DNA from: a virus
Length of the DNA stretch: 49,792 bases
IMG/VR virus record: IMGVR_UViG_3300010391_000155
Coordinates: 1 to 49,792 of that record
Strand: one strand, 5' to 3'
The position numbers and the translations under genes were made by a program. Of the stretch, positions 38,811-48,770 are shown piece by piece. The notes below the pieces were generated by a model that saw only the letters and a program-made list of their open reading frames with translations, was not told where the DNA came from and searched no databases. Within the stretch, counting starts at the first letter, position 1, and each line of letters begins with the position of its first letter.

Positions 38811-39030
38811 CCTGTTCCGCATCAAGGTGCCGCGCAGCGGAATTGAATATAGCGCGGAACTGGAATGGCGCTTCGCGGCGCGTTGGGCCGGCTACCGATT
38901 GGAAGAGTTCTTTGCGCTGGATGGCGAGGAGCAGTCGGCCATCGTGGCAAGTTACAGAATTCAAAACCAAGTCGAAGCGGTTTTGAGTTTGGAGCAGATC
39001 AGAGAACTGCGACGTGGGAAGAAAAGATAA
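38758..39030 (+). CDS. tail assembly chaperone, frameshifted extension
   Basis: Second frame, about 90 codons from the slip site: GRPPKRSNGF, then FRIKVPRSGIEYSAELEWRFAARWAGYRLEEFFALDGEEQSAIV, a typical T-type extension. It is made as a fusion to the 38307 product. There is no ribosome binding site of its own. The fused form coats the tape measure during tail assembly. Confidence 0.8.
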   Translation, partial: GRPPKRSNGFSPKFRKVDLFRIKVPRSGIEYSAELEWRFAARWAGYRLEEFFALDGEEQSAIVASYRIQNQVEAVLSLEQIRELRRGKKR

Positions 39031-39032
39031 CC

Positions 39033-39125
39033 ATACCCCATCCTACCCTACCTTACCTAGCCATTGCGAACCATGCCCGAACCCACCGTTCCATTCCATA
39101 GCAAGCCCGAACGCATGCCTTAGAC
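39033..39125. repeat. second degenerate 5-bp-period array
   Basis: About 18 degenerate pentamers (plus strand CCATA CCCCA TCCTA CCCTA CCTTA...), the only content of the gap 39031-39164 apart from an AT-rich stretch and the tape measure binding site. Same style and orientation as 1505-1690. Confidence 0.7.
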
Positions 39126-39164
39126 TAGACGTTATTAGTATATAGGATATTCAATAGGATCACA

Positions 39165-42050
39165 ATGGCAGGAGCGCTTTTAACTGAATCCGGTATTACG
39201 TTTGTTACCGAAAACGTAGAAGGTTTTGAACGAGACCTGGGTAGCGCGAATGATGCAGTCGCGGGTTTCGGTAGCGCGGCGCAGTCCGCCTCCGGCCCGC
39301 TCGATGCGTTTGGCGAGATAGCGACGGGCGCACTCCGCCGGGTGGGCGAGGTTGCTATCAACGCGCTGGGCGCAGCGGCGGGCGCGGTCACTCAATTCTT
39401 TGGTAATGCATTTCAGGGCGCGCTCGAAGATGAACAGACAATGGCGCGCTTTGATGCGGTACTCAAAGCGACCGAGGCCAGCGCCAAATCACAATCTGAT
39501 GCTTACACCGCTGCTGCCGGTCAGAACATCACGGCCACCCGTCTCTCTGGCGAAGAGATTGTAAAACTCCAAGACAAATATGAACACGCGGCGGCCAAGC
39601 TAGAAGGTATGGAAGCCTCCTATCTTAAACTAAAAGAACCTACCGCCAGCCAGACTCTAGCTCTACAAGACCAGCGCGAGGCAGTAGCCGGTTTGTCGGG
39701 GGAAATCTCTTCCGGCTCTGCCAGTTTCACCACCACGCTCGCCGACCGCATGGGGCTAGTCCCACCCGTCGTTAGACTCACACGTGACGAGTTGTTAGGA
39801 CTGGCTGATCAATACAAAAACTTAGTCGGTGGTTCTGCGGATACTGTCATTGCCGCCGAGTCGGTACTGCTCAAGTTTGACACCATTGGAAAAGATACTT
39901 TCCCGACGGCGCTCGAAGCGGCGGCTGATTTGGCGGCATTCCTGGGAGTCGATGTTACCTCGGCCGCCCAGACGCTAGGATTTGCGCTCGATAATCCCGG
40001 TGAAGCGCTGGGACGACTCAACAAGCAAACCGGCGCATTTCCTAAAGCCGAACAAGAAGCAATTAAGGCCATGATGGAGGCCGGGGATGCGGCGGGCGCT
40101 CAAGCGCGCATACTCGAATTGCTCAACGGAGCTATCGGCGGAACGGCTGAATCGCTGGCCGCAACCACTGGTGGACAGTGGGAGATATTCACCACATCCG
40201 TTGCAGAAGCGGGCGAGACTATTGCAGCCGTATTCCTACCTGTTCTCAACGACTTATTCAAAAACGTTCTGGCTCCAGCCATTCCTGTCATCACGGATTT
40301 AGCCACCGCCTTCGCGGGCTTTGTAAGCCTGATTACACAGGGAGAATTTGCCGCGGCAATTGATGCGCTGGGCGAGTTCGGTCCGGTGCGTGATATCCTC
40401 CAGGGATTAGGCATTGACATCTATTCTCTCGAAGCGCCATTCACTGCATTCATGGAAATGTTCAGTAACGTCGGCACACAAATCGGTATCGCCTTCGGCC
40501 CACTCCAAGATGCACTCGCCAACCTGTTTACCGTTGTGTTCGGGCAACTGCCACCGGCGCAAACGGTGATTGAAACGGTGATGGCCGCCATCTCGAACGC
40601 CGTGCTGCTGGCGGGGCAGTTCATTTCCAATACGCTCATCCCGGCGCTTACGACAGCGGTGGAGTGGATAACGCTCAACTGGCCGCTCATTCAACTCAAG
40701 ATACAGGAAGGTTGGATAGCCGTACAACCCGTTTTACAAGCTATCGGAGACTTCATTGTTGGAACAGTCATCCCCGCATTTCAACAGGCCGTCACTTGGG
40801 TCATTACGAATTGGCCGACGATTCAACTCAAGATACAGGAGGCCTGGGTAGCCATACAGCCTGTGCTACAAGCCATTGGCGACTTCATCACAACTACACT
40901 TATCCCTGCCTTTCAATCGGCAGTGGATTGGGTAACAGAACATTGGCCGGCCATCCAGGCCACTATCGGAGAAGTGATTACATTTGCGGTGATGAAGTTC
41001 ACCGAAATCAAGGCCTGGGTAGATGAAAATTGGCCGCTCATTCAACAGACAATTGAAACTATCGTCACGGGTATCTCGGACACCATTCACGGCATCATTG
41101 ATCCGTTGGTAGCATTCTGGACAGAGAACCACGATACGATTATGGCTGTTGCCTCGACCATTTGGGAACTTATCAAAACCAACATTGACACGGCCATTCA
41201 CACGATTGAAGGCATCATAAAAACCGTGATGCTGATTATCAATGGAGATTGGGATGGAGCCTGGAACACGATCAAGACGACGCTGGAGACAATTTGGGAA
41301 GGGATGAAAACCAGCATTGATTTGACCATTCACGCAGCATCAGTGATTATTCAAGATGTAGTGAACACGCTCAAAACTTGGTGGGATACGAAATGGACGG
41401 AGATCAAAACATCGGTAACGGACAAGATCGAAGCTATACGAGCTGCCATCAATGACAAGATCAATGCGGCCAAAACTATATTTGAAACTGCGATGACTTC
41501 CATTAGCACCGCATTGACGCCGGTACGAACAGCCATCGACAATTTTTTGGGATCTATCGAGGGCCTATGGAACTGGATTTCGTCGCACGTATTCAACTTC
41601 TCTATTAACTTGCCAAGCCTGCCGGATTGGGCCATCCCCGGAAGCCCGACACCCTTTGAGATTGGGCTACGTGGAATTACTGGAGCGCTAGAAAAACTCA
41701 ATCGCGTTCCGAAGCCGGATATTTTTGGGCGCGGTGGGCCAGGAATGGGGCCAACGGTTGGAATGGGTGGCGGGCCAACTATGGGCGGTGGTTTAGCCTT
41801 CGGGGGTGGCCCAAACATTTCACCCGTGAGCGCGCCAGCTTTCACCGGAGGGCCAATGATTGCGCCACCGCGTATGGACTATACGCCGAGGCCCACGGGT
41901 GGCCCGGTGAACGGCGGCGGTAAGTGCGTGACCATCAACATTGATGCGCGCGGCGCATCACCCTCGGAAACGCGCAAGAGTGTTGAAGGCGCGCTGAAAC
42001 GTGTGGGTGGCTACGCGGATACGCGGCTTAGGCTGCGAGGTGCGATGTGA
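39165..42050 (+). CDS. tape measure protein
   Basis: 961 residues. Long helical and coiled-coil protein with hydrophobic patches (residues about 365-390) and tandem repeats around residues 500-620 (WITLNWPLIQLKIQEGW, WVITNWPTIQLKIQEAW, WVTEHWPAIQATI), typical of tape measures that set tail length. Gly-rich segment at about 855-920 (GGGPTMGGGLAFGGG). Preceded by frameshifted chaperone, followed by distal tail protein: canonical order. Confidence 0.92.
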   Translation: MAGALLTESGITFVTENVEGFERDLGSANDAVAGFGSAAQSASGPLDAFGEIATGALRRVGEVAINALGAAAGAVTQFFGNAFQGALEDEQTMARFDAVLKATEASAKSQSDAYTAAAGQNITATRLSGEEIVKLQDKYEHAAAKLEGMEASYLKLKEPTASQTLALQDQREAVAGLSGEISSGSASFTTTLADRMGLVPPVVRLTRDELLGLADQYKNLVGGSADTVIAAESVLLKFDTIGKDTFPTALEAAADLAAFLGVDVTSAAQTLGFALDNPGEALGRLNKQTGAFPKAEQEAIKAMMEAGDAAGAQARILELLNGAIGGTAESLAATTGGQWEIFTTSVAEAGETIAAVFLPVLNDLFKNVLAPAIPVITDLATAFAGFVSLITQGEFAAAIDALGEFGPVRDILQGLGIDIYSLEAPFTAFMEMFSNVGTQIGIAFGPLQDALANLFTVVFGQLPPAQTVIETVMAAISNAVLLAGQFISNTLIPALTTAVEWITLNWPLIQLKIQEGWIAVQPVLQAIGDFIVGTVIPAFQQAVTWVITNWPTIQLKIQEAWVAIQPVLQAIGDFITTTLIPAFQSAVDWVTEHWPAIQATIGEVITFAVMKFTEIKAWVDENWPLIQQTIETIVTGISDTIHGIIDPLVAFWTENHDTIMAVASTIWELIKTNIDTAIHTIEGIIKTVMLIINGDWDGAWNTIKTTLETIWEGMKTSIDLTIHAASVIIQDVVNTLKTWWDTKWTEIKTSVTDKIEAIRAAINDKINAAKTIFETAMTSISTALTPVRTAIDNFLGSIEGLWNWISSHVFNFSINLPSLPDWAIPGSPTPFEIGLRGITGALEKLNRVPKPDIFGRGGPGMGPTVGMGGGPTMGGGLAFGGGPNISPVSAPAFTGGPMIAPPRMDYTPRPTGGPVNGGGKCVTINIDARGASPSETRKSVEGALKRVGGYADTRLRLRGAM

Positions 42051-42068
42051 TTTCGCTGTGGCAAAATC

Positions 42069-43520
42069 ATGTCTGATATAACCCTTCCCTATCTCGCCAT
42101 TACCGACGGCACGACGACCATCGTACTCCAAGATGCGGTGCGCGGCACGCCCGCCTATCTGCTCGATGCGCTGGAGCATTGGGTTCCCTCTATTCCGGCG
42201 CTATCGGAAAACTCGCTCGCCAATCGCGGACCGTTTAGTGACGCTGAAGAAGAGTTGCCTATCATCATTAGCGGTACTACTCCGGCGGACATTACGGCCA
42301 AGCGTTCTACTCTACTGCGTCTGCTTGACCAGGCGCGCCGTTGGCAACGTGGGGAGAACGTCGCCGCCGTGACGATGCAATATGTACCAGCGGGAAGCGC
42401 GCTGTACTCCTCTGGCAGTCCACTCCAAGCCGCCGTGCTGGGCCGCGTGGGGGACGATGCCGGTATCCCCATTGCGCCGTTCGAGAAGACGCACGACAGC
42501 CGGAATGCTTGGATACAACAGATTGCAGTACGGCTTAGGCGGCGTGGCCAGTGGCTGGGGCCGGTAGAGAGCGTGTCAAGCTCGGCCGCGGCGTCGGGCA
42601 GCCGCCAACACATTGCCTTTGCCTCGTCTCATCCTGAATTTTCTCCACTCAAAATTGTGTTGGATAACCTGACGCCCGGTGCGGCGCTGGTCATGAAGGA
42701 CAGTTTCATTCTGGCGGCGCGCAACAAGTCAGGGACAGGTGATGTGACTGGCAGCTACCTTCAGTCACTAGCCGCGAATGGGATGACGGCTACGGCGTGG
42801 ACGGCGGTGGCCGACGCTGCCAATAATCCGTTCGGTGGAACGAATATCCTCAGATACACACCGACCGGGACGGCCTTCTCAACCAGTGGCATACTCACGC
42901 TCACGATACCCCTGACCACATGTAAAAATATCTATGTGTACGCGACGATACGCAATAATAATGCTACGCGCACCTTCCAACTCCTGCCGCTGTTCGTGAG
43001 CGCTGGAGGAACACGGACGCTAATCGGTACTCCTATCCTGATTGATACGTCCACCACTCAGCCGCGCGTGGTGTGTCTAGGTGGGATTAGCTTTCCAGTA
43101 GATGAGCAGAACCTACCCAGCGCCACCTATCCGACGTTCAAGTTGCAAGCGGCCGTGAGCAGCATCACCGGCGCGCCGACACTCGACATTGATAACCTGG
43201 TATTCGTCGGGATGGACGACGAGGGAAGCAACGTGATTGCAGTCAAGACATTCACGTTTCCCAATCAGGCCAACATTGATTTTACATTTGACCCACAGGC
43301 GCTAACCCTTCCGCATCCGACCGCCACACTCGACTATACCGCCGTGACCGACTCGCTGTCCTATGAAGGCAACCTATGGAGCAACACATTGTTGCAGCAT
43401 GTTACGCTGGTATGGCTGGCGACGCAGGGCGCCAACTGGCGCTTTGCCAATAATGCGAACGTGCTCCAGACATTCACCTTCACCGCGACGCGTCGTCTGG
43501 CGTACCTGACGCCACAGTAG
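42069..43520 (+). CDS. distal tail / baseplate protein
   Basis: 483 residues, soon after the tape measure. N-terminal domain (ITDGTTTIVLQDAVRG, RSTLLRLLDQARRWQ) like distal tail protein hubs; the C-terminal domains are beta-sandwich like (LTIPLTTCKNIYVYATIRNNN), possibly carbohydrate-binding modules. By position the Dit-like hub of the tail tip. No specific family named. Confidence 0.7.
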   Translation: MSDITLPYLAITDGTTTIVLQDAVRGTPAYLLDALEHWVPSIPALSENSLANRGPFSDAEEELPIIISGTTPADITAKRSTLLRLLDQARRWQRGENVAAVTMQYVPAGSALYSSGSPLQAAVLGRVGDDAGIPIAPFEKTHDSRNAWIQQIAVRLRRRGQWLGPVESVSSSAAASGSRQHIAFASSHPEFSPLKIVLDNLTPGAALVMKDSFILAARNKSGTGDVTGSYLQSLAANGMTATAWTAVADAANNPFGGTNILRYTPTGTAFSTSGILTLTIPLTTCKNIYVYATIRNNNATRTFQLLPLFVSAGGTRTLIGTPILIDTSTTQPRVVCLGGISFPVDEQNLPSATYPTFKLQAAVSSITGAPTLDIDNLVFVGMDDEGSNVIAVKTFTFPNQANIDFTFDPQALTLPHPTATLDYTAVTDSLSYEGNLWSNTLLQHVTLVWLATQGANWRFANNANVLQTFTFTATRRLAYLTPQ

Positions 43521-43521
43521 C

Positions 43522-45495
43522 ATGACCGCCCGCCTCCACCTCGGCATTTACGCCTACCTGGATAGTACACTCCTAGCGGACTATTCTCACATCGCTGAAG
43601 ATGTTGAGTTCAGCAATGATGAGCATGGTTTCGCTTCAATAAGTTTCTTTGTCCCGCTCCACCAACCGGAAGCGTTCTATATGTTTGACCGGGTGGGCCT
43701 GCCATTCATTCGCGTCACAGATAATGGCGCAATCGTTTGGGAAGGACGCTTGGAGGACCCGCACCTGACGCCGGCCGGGGTAAAGTTCAGTGCGTTGGGA
43801 TACTACCGGGCACTCTCCGATTTACCGCATACCGCCGCCTACAGCGCCGTCACTGCCAATACAATTGTCACTGACCTGCTGACGTCGGCGCCCCTTCTCT
43901 CAACCTCGGTTGCGCTAATTCAAAATCCCGGCGTGACGCTCTCTGAGAGTTACGATGACAAATATCCGTCGGAGATATTAGACCGTTTGACGCGGCTGGG
44001 AGACAACCAGACTCCGCCGCGCGTGTGGGAGGCCTGTGTCTGGGAAAATAAGGTGTTGACCTTTCAGCCGCGCGGTGCAAGTGGCCGCAGTTGGTACGTA
44101 GATATTTCCGACTACGATATTGAGCGGACGCTGCAAATGTTGTACAACAGCGCCTACGGTATATACAACGACGCCAATAATCAGCGAGCGGTTACGGCGA
44201 CTTCAGTTGACCAGGCCAGCATAAACCGATGGGGTTTCACGCGGCGTAAGGCGGTCAAGGCGCAGACACGCTCCGCTACCGTTGCGGCCAATGTGCGCGA
44301 TACGGCAATCGAGGATGGACGCGAACCTGCGCCGCGCGCCGCTATCGAGTTCGATGAGTTGTTTGATGGGGCTGGCGCAAAGTGGCCTAAATGGTCTGCC
44401 CGCAGTGGCGATACCATCACGATACGCAACCTGCCGCCAACACTAAGCGTCGCTCTCAACCGCGTGCGGACATTTCGCATACTCCAAGTGACATACAATG
44501 CCAGCACCAATAAATTGAAAGTGACACCCGAAGCGCCGCTGGCGACGCTCGAAGAGCAGATGAGCGGCGGGCCAAGCGGAGCGGCCAGCCAACACTCATC
44601 TCCCATTCGGAAAATTGCAGATGAGGTAGATAGTATCTGGCAGCAGATCAACGGTGGTCCGGGCGGTGGCGGTGGGGGTTCGGGCGGCGGGAGCTATCTG
44701 ATTCCGCCGGGCGCTATCGTACTATTTGCCGCCGCCTGTCCGACCGGATGGACAGAGTATATCGCCGCGCGTGGGCGGGCGCTGGTAGGTGTGCCGAGTG
44801 GGGGAACGTTAGAGGGGACGGTCGGCACTGCGCTGACCAACCTGGGCACGCGCACGATTAGCACGGTCGCCAGCCACTTGCACGCGGCGGGGACACTTGC
44901 GGCAGATAACGAGTCGACGCACACGCACGCCGACGGGACGCTGGTCAACTCCAGCGAGTTGGCGCACACACACGATGTCAATCCGGCCAATACAACTAGC
45001 GCCGCCGGGACTAGCCACAACCATGCTGTCAACCCTCCACAAACTACCAGCGCGGGGGGCAATACCTTTCACACCCACTCCGGCACGACCAACAGCGATA
45101 GTCACGCGCACGATATTCAGGTATTTACTACGACTGGATCGGCGCTGGTTACTCCTGCCGTAGGAACCGCTACGGCTGGGGGAACGAACAGCGGCGCAAT
45201 ACAAAATGATGCCCACACTCACGGCTTTACCAGCGGCAATGACAGTGTGGCGCATGACCATACGGTGGATATTGCCTCATTCAATAGTGGTTTAGAGTCG
45301 GTGCATACGCACGATGTCAATATCGCCAACACAACCTCCACCGGCGGCACAGCGCACACCCACACTATCACCGGCTCCACGGCGGCCGGCACGGCGCACA
45401 GCCACACCATCAGCGGCAGCACGGCCTCGACCAGCACAGCAACGGTGGATGTTACAATGCCGTATATTCAACTCAGACTGTGCCAGAAGGATTAG
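43522..45495 (+). CDS. tail tip protein with collar and HxH-rich region
   Basis: 657 residues. Residues 1-370: tail-associated domain (minor tail/Gp37-like) with FISVAL-type strands. A Gly-rich hinge (GGGGGSGGGS) at about 388. Then PPGAIVLFAAACPTGWTEY, a collar domain signature, and a long Thr/Ala/His region with many HTH, HSH and HNH triplets (residues 460-640), which resemble the metal-binding H-x-H repeats of T4 short tail fibres. The end MPYIQLRLCQK is typical for collar proteins. Probably receptor-binding tail tip. Confidence 0.75.
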   Translation: MTARLHLGIYAYLDSTLLADYSHIAEDVEFSNDEHGFASISFFVPLHQPEAFYMFDRVGLPFIRVTDNGAIVWEGRLEDPHLTPAGVKFSALGYYRALSDLPHTAAYSAVTANTIVTDLLTSAPLLSTSVALIQNPGVTLSESYDDKYPSEILDRLTRLGDNQTPPRVWEACVWENKVLTFQPRGASGRSWYVDISDYDIERTLQMLYNSAYGIYNDANNQRAVTATSVDQASINRWGFTRRKAVKAQTRSATVAANVRDTAIEDGREPAPRAAIEFDELFDGAGAKWPKWSARSGDTITIRNLPPTLSVALNRVRTFRILQVTYNASTNKLKVTPEAPLATLEEQMSGGPSGAASQHSSPIRKIADEVDSIWQQINGGPGGGGGGSGGGSYLIPPGAIVLFAAACPTGWTEYIAARGRALVGVPSGGTLEGTVGTALTNLGTRTISTVASHLHAAGTLAADNESTHTHADGTLVNSSELAHTHDVNPANTTSAAGTSHNHAVNPPQTTSAGGNTFHTHSGTTNSDSHAHDIQVFTTTGSALVTPAVGTATAGGTNSGAIQNDAHTHGFTSGNDSVAHDHTVDIASFNSGLESVHTHDVNIANTTSTGGTAHTHTITGSTAAGTAHSHTISGSTASTSTATVDVTMPYIQLRLCQKD

Positions 45496-45498
45496 CCG

Positions 45499-45960
45499 AT
45501 GAGTGACGCTCAAATAGCTGATGTAACCCAAGCTATCCACATCACCCACAACCCCGTCACCGGGCGCTTTGACGCACGCCTGGAAAACTTAGGCGGGCTA
45601 GATGCGCTGTCCATTCTCGGAGAAGTGCTGTACGCGGAGTATGTCTATTCCTTCAAAGTGCCTGAGCATAAGCCGATTGCAGGCTATGGAAAAGTGTGCA
45701 TTGAGTTAGTGGACGGTCAACTCTCTCTGCGTTTTGGAACAGGTGACACGCCGCAGATGGTAGAAGCTAATCCGATGCGCGCAAAGGCCATGCTACTCCA
45801 GGCGTGGTTGTACTTGTGTGAGCAAACATCGGGCGGCACGTTTGACGCGCGGCAAGCTCTGATTGAAGGTTTGCATATTGAAGGTCTGCCTCTGGAACCC
45901 CAACCGACAAAGAAGAAACGAGGTGCGCGTGGCAACCGGAACGATACTCAATGTCGTTGA
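45499..45960 (+). CDS. tail-module protein, unknown function
   Basis: 153 residues, three bases after the tail tip gene. Strand-rich N-terminal half (IHITHNPVTGRFDARLENL), helical middle and a basic tail (KKKRGARGNRN). Possibly a fibre-associated or assembly protein; no family. Confidence 0.6.
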   Translation: MSDAQIADVTQAIHITHNPVTGRFDARLENLGGLDALSILGEVLYAEYVYSFKVPEHKPIAGYGKVCIELVDGQLSLRFGTGDTPQMVEANPMRAKAMLLQAWLYLCEQTSGGTFDARQALIEGLHIEGLPLEPQPTKKKRGARGNRNDTQCR

Positions 45961-46180
45961 TAATGGCTTTCACTTCACCATTGCCGTGCGAGTGACCGAA
46001 GTGGATTTGTCGGTTACGGATTACACGGTGCGAGTCGCAACCGCCTACGTCGCCACGTTGCCCGATGCATCAGCCAAACGGGAATTTCTGCGCTTGTCGG
46101 TCAAAGCCCAGCGCGATGAACGACTCGCCACTACCCCAGCCCAGACGCCTATTCCGATTGGCGGGGACTTGACGCTCTAG
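45929..46180 (+). CDS. small beta-rich protein, unknown function
   Basis: Start taken at GTG 45929 after AGGTG; 83 residues. TILNVVDNGFHFTIAVRVTEVDLSVTDYTVRVATAY is a run of strands. It overlaps the previous gene by 32 bases and converges with the leftward 46404-46177 gene. No family. Confidence 0.6.
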   Translation: MATGTILNVVDNGFHFTIAVRVTEVDLSVTDYTVRVATAYVATLPDASAKREFLRLSVKAQRDERLATTPAQTPIPIGGDLTL

Positions 46181-46404
46181 TAAGTCAGGCGCACAAAGTG
46201 ACGCGCAATACCCTTCTCGATCAATGATTCGGTCAAGTCGCCCACCAAATTCGTCTGTTGAATCAGCGCCATACACTGCGCGAGTTCCCAGGTAGTGATA
46301 TCGGGTTGGGGGTCAAAAGAAAATTCAGATAGGTGGGCGTGGTAAGCTAGGGGTGAGACGCGGATCGTGTTCTGTTCTTGAGTATCATGGGTGTGAGTTT
46401 CCAT
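46177..46404 (-). CDS. small protein, unknown function
   Basis: 75 residues leftward, AAGGAGAAACAA upstream. METHTHDTQEQN is His-rich; middle DPQPDITTWELAQCMALIQQ helical. An isolated leftward gene between rightward ones. A promoter could lie in 46405-46432 but is not clear. Unknown function. Confidence 0.55.
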   Translation of the reverse strand: METHTHDTQEQNTIRVSPLAYHAHLSEFSFDPQPDITTWELAQCMALIQQTNLVGDLTESLIEKGIARHFVRLTY

Positions 46405-46432
46405 TTGTTTCTCCTTATCTAAAGTATATCCG

Positions 46433-47599
46433 ATGTTGAAGACTTCGGCTCATTTCCAAACGGGCGGCACTGGCTTGTCTAGATGGCTGCAGGCAGGTGT
46501 CACCTCGGTCACGTATGCCGGCAGTTATCCGCGCAATGAGCCGGTAGATGAGCGCACCATTGTAGGCCGCGTCATGGATCAGCGAACCTTCCGCGTTTTC
46601 TCAGACACGCCCGAACGCGCAGCGGCCATCTACTTCACAGATGAACTCTGGCCCATCATCTCGGCCAATAGTTTTATATGGCAGTGGGAAGTACTCAATG
46701 AGCCGGATTGGAAGGACGATGATAACCCGGCTAACTCTCCGCGCGTCATGGCGTGGGTATGCGAGTTTATCTGGTGGACGGCCAAGATGCTGCGCGACCG
46801 GAACATTACTCCGGTAATTGGGAACTGGAGCGTGGGCCAACCGGACTATCCGGTCTGGCAACATGCTGAGTGGCTGCTGCGGGCCACACGGGAGTTTGGC
46901 GCGAAGATGGGCCGTCACTGCTATGGGCCACTCGATACGCACTATGCCTATCGCTATGAGAATGACGCGGAAGTTTTCACGGCAATGGGTTATCCGGATG
47001 TGAAGTTTTACCTGACCGAATGCGGCCTCGATAATGTCCAACAGTTCAGGCCGTGGAAAGACTACTATGGCAACTCACCCGAAGGCTTCGGTCGCTATTG
47101 GTCAGAGTGGATTGAGCCATTCGAGCGCCACATCCGGCTCGACGCTAGAGTCTTAGGCGCTCACCTATTCACACTTGGTACGGGTGGCGCATCGGCCTGG
47201 GAGCCGTATGACGTGTCCAAGACGGCCATCGCAGAGAGAATGGTCAGCCTATCGAGAGAATTAGGCGAGATACCTGCGCCCATTGAGCCGCCCACCCCGG
47301 GCCCCATCGGAGACGAAATGAAATTCTTACGCATTGAGAACATCCGCCATCTGCTGGAAGATTTAGGTATTGTGCTACCGGAATACGAAGTAGTGGCCCT
47401 GCGCGATTTGACGGTTCGCAATCAGGATGGCGCAACCGTCGGAATGGTGCTCAAGAGCGGCGAAGGGGCGTACATTTACTCTAACCGGCAGACGATTGGC
47501 GGATGGGACGATAGACTCGTGATCACGCCGCCGGACAGCCTACCCGCGCTCAACGTCTGGGCCGGGCCGGCCAGCTCGCCTACGCTGAGAAGGGTATAG
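46433..47599 (+). CDS. glycoside hydrolase, endolysin candidate
   Basis: 388 residues. TIM-barrel hydrolase pattern: IWQWEVLNEPDW with the acid/base Glu 90 and KFYLTECGLDN with Glu 196 as nucleophile, as in clan A (GH5/39-like) enzymes. Residues 298-388, after a Pro-rich linker (PAPIEPPTPGP), form a small domain (VGMVLKSGEGAYIYSN) that may bind cell wall. No binding site stands before ATG 46433, so the start is less certain. Could be the lysin or a tail-linked depolymerase. Confidence 0.75.
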   Translation: MLKTSAHFQTGGTGLSRWLQAGVTSVTYAGSYPRNEPVDERTIVGRVMDQRTFRVFSDTPERAAAIYFTDELWPIISANSFIWQWEVLNEPDWKDDDNPANSPRVMAWVCEFIWWTAKMLRDRNITPVIGNWSVGQPDYPVWQHAEWLLRATREFGAKMGRHCYGPLDTHYAYRYENDAEVFTAMGYPDVKFYLTECGLDNVQQFRPWKDYYGNSPEGFGRYWSEWIEPFERHIRLDARVLGAHLFTLGTGGASAWEPYDVSKTAIAERMVSLSRELGEIPAPIEPPTPGPIGDEMKFLRIENIRHLLEDLGIVLPEYEVVALRDLTVRNQDGATVGMVLKSGEGAYIYSNRQTIGGWDDRLVITPPDSLPALNVWAGPASSPTLRRV

Positions 47600-47602
47600 C
47601 TC

Positions 47603-48289
47603 TCAGCCACTTTCGCCATGCTCGAATCGGGCTTGACGGGCGTCTGCATAAGCAGCGCGCAATCTCGGAGAGTCCATTCTCTTTGTTCCTGCCTTGAGTG
47701 GATTACCCGTTCCATATTCATCGATAAGGTATGGCTCAAACGAAGGGACAGGCCAAAAATCTACGCTGAAATCTTTCCATTCGTGCCAACAGCATAGGCG
47801 AGCAATGGACAATAGATAAGAAATTTTCCCAACCCCCTCTGGCGTAGATACTACTTTTCCGAACTCAATCGCCCATGACCCTGTATACCAATCCCATTCT
47901 GGCTCTGGCGCGCCGTTTGGGGTAAGTGTTACAAATCCATTGGGGAATAATGTGACGGGTGTTTGGTCTGACTCTGGGCCATGATACATGGGTACTTCAG
48001 GTGTTCCGAAAAGAATATAGCCCGATAGATGCTCTCTGAGCGCATGAGCTACGTTGTATTCACGGGAATTAAGGTTTCGGTGTCCTTTGATTTCAATCCA
48101 GCACTTAGCCTCGCCATATCCATTGCAAATAGTAAAGTCTGGCAAGTATCGCCCGAATTCTTCCAAATCAAAACCTTCTGTCTCATACTCCCACTTAATC
48201 CCCAGCGCATCAAAAAACACGGCCCAGCGCGCCTCCAGCCGCGAGCGGAAGCGATAACCTTTATAGACTGTTTCAATTGCTTTTATCAT
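47603..48289 (-). CDS. PD-(D/E)XK nuclease-like early protein
   Basis: Start ATG 48289-48287 (MIKAIETVYKGYRFRSRLEARWAVFF), rejecting the longer frame through the palindrome at 48400; 228 residues. YLPDFTI gives the metal-binding Asp and CWIEIKGHR the E-x-K pair, preceded by the RSRLEARWA helix typical of this phage nuclease group. The C-terminus is unknown. Last gene of the leftward early block, 4 bases from the convergent hydrolase gene. Confidence 0.8.
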   Translation of the reverse strand: MIKAIETVYKGYRFRSRLEARWAVFFDALGIKWEYETEGFDLEEFGRYLPDFTICNGYGEAKCWIEIKGHRNLNSREYNVAHALREHLSGYILFGTPEVPMYHGPESDQTPVTLFPNGFVTLTPNGAPEPEWDWYTGSWAIEFGKVVSTPEGVGKISYLLSIARLCCWHEWKDFSVDFWPVPSFEPYLIDEYGTGNPLKAGTKRMDSPRLRAAYADARQARFEHGESG

Positions 48290-48308
48290 GCTGGGCCGGT
48301 GGCCGCGC

Positions 48309-48770
48309 CTACTCTGCGGCGGGTGTAGGCACGTCACGCGATAGGTACAGCCCCGTTTGTCCGGGCACATGCCACCAGGCGCGTTGATCAGCCTGTGTCC
48401 CCCCGTGTACACGGGGGTCGGCCCACGCCACAATTTTCAGCAGCTTATCCATGTTTTTAGAACGCCACTCATAATAATTCTGGCGCGGCTTATGGACGTG
48501 AGAATGTACTTTGTGATGGACGGGGCATACTGGCGCAGGTGCAAGGACAGGTAGGCCAAAGACGGCCCGGATAGATGGCTTGTGCGGGTCCCGGCCCTTG
48601 CTCACCGAACACAGCGTACCGGGCGGTACGCCGAGGTAGTCTTTTGCGATTTCGCGCCATGGCGTAAGCTTACCCGATTTAGGTATCCCCGCACGCCTTT
48701 TCCCATCTAAGACGCGCCTTATGCTGTCCAATTGATGGACAGGTGATCTTGGTTGGCGTTTGGAAGTCAT
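48309..48770 (-). CDS. DNA-binding-like early protein
   Basis: Start ATG 48770-48768 in an ATGA overlap; 153 residues. A helix-turn-helix-like stretch (PWREIAKDYLGVPPGTLCSVSKG) after a basic N-terminus. Palindrome copy 10 (48400-48417) encodes DPRVHGG near the C-terminus, the same peptide as in the zinc-ribbon gene at the left edge. Unknown function; could be a regulator. Confidence 0.65.
   Translation of the reverse strand: MTSKRQPRSPVHQLDSIRRVLDGKRRAGIPKSGKLTPWREIAKDYLGVPPGTLCSVSKGRDPHKPSIRAVFGLPVLAPAPVCPVHHKVHSHVHKPRQNYYEWRSKNMDKLLKIVAWADPRVHGGTQADQRAWWHVPGQTGLYLSRDVPTPAAE
48400..48417. repeat. dispersed palindrome, copy 10
   Basis: Perfect CCCCCGTGTACACGGGGG, identical to copy 1, inside the 48770-48309 gene. 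Confidence 0.9.
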
